Shown here: one piece after another, positions 1 to 4,047 of the stretch
How positions within the stretch are numbered: position 1 is the first letter of the stretch
Layout: each line of letters starts with the position of its first letter
From: Candidatus Zixiibacteriota bacterium
Lineage (GTDB): Bacteria > Zixibacteria > MSB-5A5 > GN15 > FEB-12
Assembly (NCBI GenBank): GCA_018816665.1
Contig: JAHIVM010000311.1
Span: 1-5,225 of the forward strand
DNA: 5,225 nt
Direction: 5' to 3'
Program-made: the position numbers and the translations under genes
The notes under the pieces: model-generated
What the model saw: the letters and a program-made list of their open reading frames with translations, nothing else
Told to the model about the DNA's origin: nothing
The model's database searches: none

Positions 1-5
1 CCACT

Positions 6-46
6 AAAAACGCCGCTCGGGAATAGAGCCTGTCCTGCTATTGCGG
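6..46 (-). terminator. Possible intrinsic terminator after the MDR gene
   Basis: On the minus strand, directly after the MDR stop codon, CCGC-AATAG can pair with CTATT...GCGG, leaving a 5-nt bulge and an 11-nt loop. Two bases later comes a run of five T. The position just behind the stop is right for an intrinsic terminator. The stem is imperfect and partly AT-rich, so this is a tentative call. Confidence 0.35.
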
Positions 47-47
47 G

Positions 48-1013
48 TCAGACATTGATGATGATCTTTCCCCGTGTGTGTCCCTCTTCAACGTATCGGA
101 TCGCATCAGGCGTTTCACACAAGGGGTACGTCCTGTCTATGACAGGCACAATCTGGCCGGCTTCCAGAAGCTCCCTCAGGAAAGTCAAATCAGATTGCTT
201 CGGGCTCGCTATGAAAGAAGCAAGTTTCCGCCCTTCAATCCGTGAGATAAGAGGATTGAGAATCAGCGAAAGCAAAATGCTCGCAGTGGACGCGGAGCCA
301 CCCACCAGAACATAAACCCCGGATCTCTTCACTGAACGTAAAGACCGACGTATCGAATGGACCGCGGCATTGTCAACGATCAGATCGTACTCTTTCCCGT
401 TCTGCCAGAAGCATTCTTTTGTGTAGTCGATCACGTGGTCCGCGCCAATCGATCGTACCATCTCAGCATTTCGTCCGCTACAGACACCGGTTACGTGAGC
501 TCCCAGCGCTTTGGCTATCTGCACTGCAAACGTGCCTACCCCTCCCGACGCGCCGTTGATCAGGACTTGTTGTCCTGACTGCAGGTGTCCGTGGTCGCGA
601 AGAGCCTGCAGGGCGGTAACTCCGGCGATTGGAACCGCCGCTACCTGTTCAAACGTCATAGCGGCAGGTTTGAGCACTACATTGTCCTCGCGAACACACG
701 CATACTCCGCAAATCCGCCCATGCCCGTGCCAAAAACCTCGTCACCCGCCTTGAACCGGGTTACATCCCTGCCAACTGCTTCAACCCGGCCGGCCATGTC
801 CGCTCCGAGTATGTGGTGCTTCGGCTTCAGAAGTCCGAAGCCCATGAGTCGAACCAGGAACGGTTCGCCCCGTAGAAGGTGCCAGTCAAGCGGGTTCACT
901 GCCGCAGCCTGTATTTTCACAAGTACTTGATTGTCTGCAGGAGTCGGTTTGTCAGCCTCGCTCAGTCCAAGCACATCCGGCGAGCCGTATTTGGTGCGTA
1001 CGATAGCTTTCAA
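48..1013 (-). CDS. Zinc-free medium-chain dehydrogenase/reductase, NAD(P)H quinone-oxidoreductase-like
   Basis: This is a 321-residue cytosolic oxidoreductase of the medium-chain dehydrogenase/reductase (MDR) superfamily. Members of this branch use NAD(P)H to reduce quinones or the activated double bonds of enones; the substrate here cannot be read from the sequence. The N-terminal GroES-like catalytic domain runs from residue 1 to about 120, with the typical opening MKAIVRTKYGSPDVL, AAAVNPLDW at 36-44, and GADMAGRVEAVG at 70-81. The Rossmann domain follows, with the nucleotide-binding NGASGGVG at 153-160, then GADHVIDYTKE at 190-200, and the C-terminal GKIIINV. The cysteine ligands of zinc alcohol dehydrogenases are absent, which places it with the QOR-like, zinc-independent group. 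Length is normal for the family and no frame break is seen. It lies 150 bp downstream of the selenoprotein gene on the same strand and may have its own promoter. Family assignment is firm; the substrate is unknown. Confidence 0.93.
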   Translation of the reverse strand: MKAIVRTKYGSPDVLGLSEADKPTPADNQVLVKIQAAAVNPLDWHLLRGEPFLVRLMGFGLLKPKHHILGADMAGRVEAVGRDVTRFKAGDEVFGTGMGGFAEYACVREDNVVLKPAAMTFEQVAAVPIAGVTALQALRDHGHLQSGQQVLINGASGGVGTFAVQIAKALGAHVTGVCSGRNAEMVRSIGADHVIDYTKECFWQNGKEYDLIVDNAAVHSIRRSLRSVKRSGVYVLVGGSASTASILLSLILNPLISRIEGRKLASFIASPKQSDLTFLRELLEAGQIVPVIDRTYPLCETPDAIRYVEEGHTRGKIIINV

Positions 1014-1024
1014 CTAATACCTCC
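1011..1024 (-). promoter_or_regulatory. Shine-Dalgarno and TTG start of the MDR gene
   Basis: The minus strand reads GGAGG, a 6-nt spacer, then TTG. Translation from this TTG gives MKAIVRTKYG, the usual beginning of this family. No ATG or GTG at this point fits as well, so the ribosome binding site decides for a rare TTG start. Confidence 0.8.
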
Positions 1025-1045
1025 GAAACAACAGAACCGGCACCT

Positions 1046-1065
1046 CACCCGTGCCTCGGGTGGGA
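1046..1065 (+). repeat. Interspersed hairpin repeat R1, copy 1
   Basis: The core CCCGTGCCTCGGGTGGGA (1048-1065) is found three times in the window. CACCCG and CGGGTG pair around the loop TGCCT, and a T·G and a C-G pair extend the stem to 8 bp. This copy lies in the gap between the selenoprotein and MDR genes. On the minus strand it would be in the leader of the MDR transcript. No T run follows, so it is not an ordinary terminator. Confidence 0.8.
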
Positions 1066-1070
1066 ACCAA

Positions 1071-1093
1071 TGTGACTCGGCCGTCCAGTCACA
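1071..1093. repeat. Perfect 7-bp inverted repeat in the MDR leader
   Basis: TGTGACT (1071-1077) and AGTCACA (1087-1093) form a perfect stem around a 9-nt GC-rich loop. The repeat sits just before R1 copy 1 in the direction of MDR transcription. It could be an RNA stem-loop or a protein-binding dyad. No function can be assigned. Confidence 0.5.
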
Positions 1094-1151
1094 GGGGACG
1101 TTACGCCATGGCCAGACACGATGTGGAGATGGATGTCGCCCCACGCTTCAC

Positions 1152-1181
1152 TTTATACGATACTTACGAATTATCCTTCAA
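1152..1181 (-). promoter_or_regulatory. Candidate sigma70 promoter for the MDR gene
   Basis: On the minus strand TTGAAG (1181-1176) is followed after 18 nt by TATAAA (1157-1152), a plausible -35/-10 pair. It overlaps the last codons and stop of the selenoprotein gene. If used, it would give the MDR gene a leader of about 130 nt containing the hairpins at 1071-1093 and 1046-1065. The call rests on the two hexamers only. Confidence 0.35.
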
Positions 1182-1607
1182 TAACTCTGAGACTATCCGA
1201 TAGGCATGGGCGACCGCAGGGAAACAAACAGTCATAGCTATATCGGAATCGGAGTTCATGAGTTCCTCTCGACCCAGGTCTGTACTCAAGTCCAGGCCGG
1301 TCAATTCACGACAACTAATGGTCCCCATCTCTTCCTCAAACCTAACGCGAAACTCCTTGGCGATACCGGCCGTGGCCATCCAATCATCAAGATTAGAGCT
1401 TTGTTTGCGAACAACACCAATTGCCATTGTGGCACCGATAACCGCTCCGCAAACGCTGCCGGTATTGCCGATTCCGCCCCCAAAACAGGTCGCGATTCTT
1501 GGAAGGAGATCGCTTTCAATGTTGTAATCCCGACACACGGCCAGGAGCACGGCTTCGGATCAGACATGACCCTCTTGCATAATCTTCGCTGCCAGATTCT
1601 GTTCCAT
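1164..1607 (-). CDS. C-GCAxxG-C-C family redox protein, predicted selenoprotein (in-frame UGA = Sec16)
   Basis: Read from ATG at 1607 this is a 147-residue protein with one in-frame TGA at codon 16 (1560-1562), closed by TAA. The stretch around the TGA is QEGHV-U-SEAVLLA, matching the family's usual EGYNC-AQAVLLA, so the UGA occupies the place of the first invariant cysteine. The rest of the family pattern follows: FGGGIGNTGSVCGAVIGA with Cys53, GTISCRELTGLDLST with Cys99, and VCFPAVAHAYRIVSELL with Cys128. The family is a putative cytosolic redox-active group of about 140 residues with four conserved cysteines, and selenocysteine-containing members are known; the exact reaction is not established. 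A strong Shine-Dalgarno supports the ATG. Ending at the UGA would leave a 15-residue peptide. Restarting at GTG 1550 would lose the first redox residue. A SECIS-like hairpin lies at the expected distance. The alternative is a nonsense mutation or base error, but conservation on both sides of the UGA argues for recoding. Confidence 0.85.
1524..1550 (-). promoter_or_regulatory. Candidate bacterial SECIS element
   Basis: In the minus-strand mRNA, UCCUGGC (1546-1540) pairs with GUCGGGA (1534-1528) through seven pairs including two G·U, enclosing the 5-nt loop CGUGU. The stem extends below a C×U mismatch by GUG/UAC (1550-1548 with 1526-1524). The apical loop begins 20 nt after the UGA, and its second base is G. 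Both features match the general description of bacterial SECIS elements, which bind SelB and direct Sec-tRNA to UGA. The fold was done by hand. Confidence 0.6.
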
Positions 1608-1614
1608 AGACACT

Positions 1615-1619
1615 CTCCT
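1615..1619 (-). promoter_or_regulatory. Shine-Dalgarno of the selenoprotein gene
   Basis: The minus strand reads AGGAG followed by 7 nt and ATG at 1607-1605. This fixes the start upstream of the in-frame UGA and is a main argument that the first 15 codons are translated. Confidence 0.8.
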
Positions 1620-1620
1620 C

Positions 1621-1645
1621 TCGATACTGTCACTCGTTCGATACT
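1621..1645 (-). promoter_or_regulatory. Direct repeat of AGTATCGA upstream of the selenoprotein gene
   Basis: AGTATCGA occurs twice on the minus strand (1628-1621 and 1645-1638) with a 17-bp period, just upstream of the Shine-Dalgarno. A 7-base match (AGTATCG) recurs at 1164-1158, between the candidate -35 and -10 of the MDR gene. The boxes could be operator half-sites. With such short words, chance is possible. Confidence 0.3.
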
Positions 1646-1653
1646 ACCACCGG

Positions 1654-1681
1654 ACCGGTGCCCCACTCGCTTGCGATGGGG
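1654..1681 (+). repeat. Hairpin repeat R2, copy 1
   Basis: This copy starts with ACCGGTGCCCCA, repeated 33 bp later. CCCCA-TCGC pairs with GCGA-TGGGG (1661-1681) with one bulged C, making a 9-bp stem. It lies between the selenoprotein start and the AKR gene. R2 is the outer part of the composite repeat that flanks the AKR gene. Confidence 0.7.
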
Positions 1682-1684
1682 ATT

Positions 1685-1710
1685 GCACCGGTGCCCCATC
1701 CGTTTGCGGA
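1685..1710 (+). repeat. Hairpin repeat R2, copy 2
   Basis: GCACCGGTGCCCCATCCG followed by TTTGCGGA is the second, tandem copy of R2, and TCCG/CGGA can pair within it. The first 22 bases match the inverted copy at 3115-3136 at 21 positions. R1 copy 2 begins 8 bp further on. Confidence 0.7.
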
Positions 1711-1717
1711 CCGCTGG

Positions 1718-1742
1718 CCCGCCCGTGCCTCGGGTGGGATTC
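1718..1742 (+). repeat. Hairpin repeat R1, copy 2
   Basis: The 25 bp at 1718-1742 are identical, in inverted orientation, to 2977-3001 on the other side of the AKR gene. CCCGCCCG pairs with CGGGTGGG around the loop TGCCT (8 bp with one G·T). The core 18 bases also match 1048-1065. Confidence 0.85.
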
Positions 1743-2002
1743 GATTCATACACATTCTGATTCAGGCTATCTACTCATACGGGAGACTCCGCCCGCGAGT
1801 TTTCAATATGTCAGAATTAGATTCACACGGCAACAAAAAGCCCGCCTGAACGCTGCGCGACCCTGCCCAATCTCGCGGAATTTTCACCTGGACGACTTCT
1901 TCCTTGTCACCGTATAAAGAATGTCCTAAGGTGCATCGGTAATCACGGCTGTTCAAGCTCCATCAGGACTCTGAGCCGTCAATCATCACAGGAGATATTA
2001 TC
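1743..2002. other. Intergenic leader upstream of the AKR gene
   Basis: No credible gene is seen in these 260 bp. The part nearer R1 is AT-richer than the AKR gene. AAAAAGCCCGCC at 1835-1846 equals the T-tract side of the terminator at 3213-3235 read on the minus strand, but lacks a good pairing arm, so it looks like a terminator remnant. ACGGCT (1945-1950) and AGCCGT (1974-1979) can pair in the leader. The AKR Shine-Dalgarno AGGAG is at 1990-1994, 8 nt before its ATG. Confidence 0.5.
1889..1918 (+). promoter_or_regulatory. Weak candidate promoter for the AKR gene
   Basis: TATAAA at 1913-1918 resembles a -10 box, and TGGACG at 1889-1894 is a poor -35 match with an 18-nt spacer. It would give a leader of about 80 nt. 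The -10 is convincing only by its AT-rich contrast with the neighbourhood. Confidence 0.3.
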
Positions 2003-2968
2003 ATGACAAATACGCCCATTACGCTTGGCAACAGTACCCTTCGGGTCGGTCGCATCGGCCTCGGATGCATGGGGATGTCGGAGTTTTACGGTGGCACGCG
2101 CGATGAAGCCAGTCACATCAAGACGCTGCACACAGCCATTGATCTTGGCATCAACCACTTCGACACTGCCGACATGTACGGTGTCGGGCACAACGAGGAA
2201 CTGGTTGCCAGGGCCTTCTCGGACCGCCGGGACAGGGTGACGGTGGCAACGAAGTTCGGTGTTCAGCGGGGAGCAAACGGTGAGTGGCTGGGGGTCTGCG
2301 GCCGACCGGAGTACGTGAAGGAAGCCTGCGAGAAAAGTCTGAAGCGCCTCGGTCTCGAGACCATCGACCTCTACTATCAGCATCGCCCCGACCCGAACGT
2401 GCCGGTGGAGGAAAGTGTTGGCGCCATGAAGAAACTGGTGGAGGAAGGGAAGGTGCGCTTCATCGGCGTGAGTGAATTCTCAGCCGAACAGATCCGTGCC
2501 GCCCATGCGGTCCATCCAATCACCGCGCTGCAGACCGAGTACTCGCTCTGGACCCGAAATGTGGAAGATGAGGGGATTCTGGAGGTCTGCCGTGACCTGG
2601 GTATCGCCTTTGTCGCCTATTCCCCGCTGGGCCGAGGTTTCCTTACCGGCGCGATTCCCAACCGGGAGGCACTCGACGATCATGACTGGCGGCGCGAAAA
2701 TCCGCGCTTCAGCGAGGAAGCGTTGGCGAGGAACGCTCGGTTTGTGGAGCTGATCCGGGGCATCGCCGCCGAGAAGGGTGCGACAGAAGCGCAGGTGGCG
2801 CTGGCCTGGGTGCTGGCTCAGGGCGAGGATGTCTTTACGATCCCCGGCACGCGTCGCATCGAACGACTGAAGGAGAACCTGGGAGCCTGGCAAGTGCAGT
2901 TCACTGCCGAGGAGCTGGCGGAGATCCGAAGCCGCCTTCCCCAGGAGACGGCCGGCTCGCGCTATTGA
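2003..2968 (+). CDS. Aldo/keto reductase
   Basis: This is a 321-residue NADPH-type aldo/keto reductase, a soluble TIM-barrel enzyme that reduces aldehydes and ketones to alcohols; the physiological substrate cannot be told. The opening TLRVGRIGLGCMGMSEFYG is typical of the subgroup often annotated 'aldo/keto reductase, oxidoreductase'. The catalytic tetrad is visible as Asp54 and Tyr59 in FDTADMYG, Lys84 in ATKFG, and His127 in YYQHRPD. The segment ALQTEYSLWTR and later AYSPLGRGFLTG are family hallmarks, and IPGTRRIERLKENLGA near the C terminus is the cofactor phosphate-binding region. AGGAG lies 8 nt before the ATG. The protein ends at GSRY with two TGA codons in tandem; relatives commonly run about ten residues further, so the tail may be trimmed. 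The gene is GC-rich, especially at third positions, compared with the right-hand gene, and inverted repeats flank it. Acquisition from elsewhere is possible but not shown. Confidence 0.95.
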   Translation: MTNTPITLGNSTLRVGRIGLGCMGMSEFYGGTRDEASHIKTLHTAIDLGINHFDTADMYGVGHNEELVARAFSDRRDRVTVATKFGVQRGANGEWLGVCGRPEYVKEACEKSLKRLGLETIDLYYQHRPDPNVPVEESVGAMKKLVEEGKVRFIGVSEFSAEQIRAAHAVHPITALQTEYSLWTRNVEDEGILEVCRDLGIAFVAYSPLGRGFLTGAIPNREALDDHDWRRENPRFSEEALARNARFVELIRGIAAEKGATEAQVALAWVLAQGEDVFTIPGTRRIERLKENLGAWQVQFTAEELAEIRSRLPQETAGSRY

Positions 2969-2976
2969 TGACGCTT

Positions 2977-3001
2977 GAATCCCACCCGAGGCACGGGCGG
3001 G
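2977..3001 (-). repeat. Hairpin repeat R1, copy 3 (inverted)
   Basis: This is the reverse complement of 1718-1742 over all 25 bp and begins 8 bp after the AKR stop codon. On the minus strand it folds with a G·U pair as in copy 2. On the plus strand the same position would be an A×C mismatch, which suggests the structured form is the other strand. Confidence 0.85.
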
Positions 3002-3114
3002 GTTCAGAGCGTATCGTTGACCTCACGGTCCGGTTCGCCGTGTACTGTGGTGTGATGTACGAGGTCGAACGGGGAGTGTGCATCCATGAACACGTTGCGG
3101 AACTGCTCCCACCA

Positions 3115-3136
3115 CAAGCGGATGGGGCACCGGTGC
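3115..3136 (-). repeat. Hairpin repeat R2, copy 3 (inverted)
   Basis: The reverse complement GCACCGGTGCCCCATCCG plus CTTG matches 1685-1706 at 21 of 22 bases. With the bases just to its left it can fold as CCCA-CC/GG-TGGG, which keeps the R2 stem plan although the inner bases differ. It is the outer element on the right flank of the AKR gene. Confidence 0.7.
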
Positions 3137-3212
3137 TCAGTTGAGTTCTTGTTTACACGAAATATCCCCCCGCATGCCTGTAGTAAATCAATGATGGACT
3201 AGGTCAGCAATT

Positions 3213-3235
3213 AAAAAGCCCGCCGGGCGGCGGGT
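3213..3235 (-). terminator. Intrinsic terminator on the minus strand
   Basis: Read on the minus strand, CCCGCC (3234-3229) pairs perfectly with GGCGGG (3224-3219) around a 4-nt loop, followed by C and five T (3217-3213). This is a textbook Rho-independent terminator. No minus-strand gene is recognised upstream of it. Nearby, GCGGGCT at 3244-3250 is complementary to AGCCCGC at 3217-3223, giving an alternative larger hairpin. Confidence 0.7.
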
Positions 3236-3303
3236 ATGAAAAAGCGGGCTCTACGAGACGCGTTCCGCAACTGGGTGATCGCTAGTGCTGCCTAATCGGC
3301 CTG

Positions 3304-3318
3304 ATCTACACTGTAGAT
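3304..3318. repeat. 15-bp dyad ATCTACA-C-TGTAGAT
   Basis: Two perfect 7-bp arms surround one central base. With so small a centre it cannot form a normal RNA hairpin, so a dimeric DNA-binding protein site is the more natural reading. No nearby start codon shows which gene it would serve. Confidence 0.4.
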
Positions 3319-3746
3319 GCCGGTTAATGTCGGACGCTTGAACGAATCCCCCGGTTTGCTCACCTCCAATGTAGGCCATATGGTAACCGGGCTACCTTGA
3401 CGCCGAAGATGAAAAGGCTGTCCACTTCTTCAGTTGGTCTCAAGAACACCTGCATGCCAGCATGATCTCGTATGTGGCAACCTTTGCTGCGGTAGTCTTC
3501 ACCTGGGCTTGTCCCTCTTCTGTTACTTACCGGGCGATTCTCTCTCACTTCGCCAATCAACCTCTCCCTCGCTCTCGTGGCCGCCGTGCCACGATCACTC
3601 AGATAGTGGTGTGAAATGTGGCTTCAACAACGAAATCGCACAAGGGCCTTTCTCTTAGTTACCGCGGGACAATTGACTGCAGCCGCTGTTGTCGCCCCAC
3701 AGTCCCATCAGTGTTTGCCGCCGACGCAATAGCGCCTCCTTGCTCA

Positions 3747-3769
3747 TCACTGCCAGAAGTTGGCAGTGA
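3747..3769. repeat. Strong stem-loop with 9-bp perfect stem
   Basis: TCACTGCCA and TGGCAGTGA pair perfectly around the loop GAAGT. Neither side is followed by a T run, so it is not a standard intrinsic terminator. It lies about 280 bp upstream of the FG-GAP gene. Confidence 0.55.
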
Positions 3770-3806
3770 GCAACTCTACCGATGAACGAGGGAGAAAACA
3801 CAACAG

Positions 3807-3821
3807 TACCGGGAACCGGTA
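3807..3821. repeat. Short stem-loop TACCGG-GAA-CCGGTA
   Basis: A perfect 6-bp stem with a 3-nt loop, about 40 bp after the larger stem-loop at 3747-3769. Function unknown. Confidence 0.4.
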
Positions 3822-3987
3822 GGAAAACAGCTGGACCGACGCTGATGGGAAAGTCTCACAAGTGAAATCAATGCCACGCATGGATCATCATCAACGGCTC
3901 TGACAAGGGGCTAAGACAAACACTGCTACTGTCGCTCCCCCAACGCATATGCCTCTTGGTATGGCAGTTGTACCATTCAAAAACATG

Positions 3988-4017
3988 TTGACACCAGCCC
4001 ACTTTGCGGTCTATCAT
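3988..4017 (+). promoter_or_regulatory. Sigma70-like promoter of the FG-GAP gene
   Basis: A perfect TTGACA at 3988-3993 is followed after 18 nt by TATCAT at 4012-4017, with the gene's ATG 30 nt beyond. Spacing, match and position agree, so this is the best promoter candidate in the window. The predicted leader is about 24 nt and holds AGGAG at 4037-4041. Confidence 0.65.
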
Positions 4018-4047
4018 ACTTTAGAACCTTTGGGTCAGGAGATCAGA

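Larger units (their letters stand above)
3003..3987. other. Long gene-poor region with scattered hairpins
   Basis: About 1 kb without a recognisable gene. Short open frames on both strands (for example 3360-3560 minus and 3434-3658 plus) show no domain, have unusual composition and lack a clear ribosome binding site. The region contains an inverted R2 copy, a minus-strand terminator, a 15-bp dyad and two stem-loops, listed separately. I see no tRNA, rRNA or CRISPR array in it. It may be decayed sequence, an untranslated RNA locus, or both. Confidence 0.6.

Noticed and set aside
55..930. Several plus-strand open frames opposite the MDR gene
   Set aside because: Shadows of the MDR coding sequence with no recognisable domain.
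1046..1065. R1 as a transcription terminator of the selenoprotein gene
   Set aside because: The hairpin is good but no T run follows on the minus strand, and the same repeat occurs in unrelated positions.
1560..1562. The in-frame TGA as a simple nonsense mutation or frameshift
   Set aside because: Family sequence continues in the same frame on both sides, the codon replaces an invariant cysteine and a SECIS-like hairpin follows. It remains possible, but is less likely than recoding.
1301..1753. A minus-strand open frame of 150 codons overlapping the selenoprotein in another frame
   Set aside because: It reads through the R1 and R2 repeats, giving low-complexity basic sequence such as RKRMGHRC, and conflicts with the conserved family frame.
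1206..1760. A plus-strand open frame of 184 codons
   Set aside because: It lies antisense to the selenoprotein gene and runs into the R2/R1 repeats; the peptide shows no domain. It appears long only because it opposes a real coding frame.
1771..1956. A 61-codon minus-strand open frame between R1 and the AKR gene
   Set aside because: No domain, no good ribosome binding site, and it overlaps the AKR promoter region.
3086..3202. Small plus-strand open frame of 38 codons preceded by GGGGAG
   Set aside because: It is made partly of the inverted R2 repeat (HHKRMGHRC) and resembles nothing known, so the frame is probably accidental.
3003..3987. Possible tRNA-Sec or other tRNA in the gene-poor region
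   Set aside because: I looked for a T-arm GGTTCGA-type motif with a matching acceptor stem and found no consistent cloverleaf.
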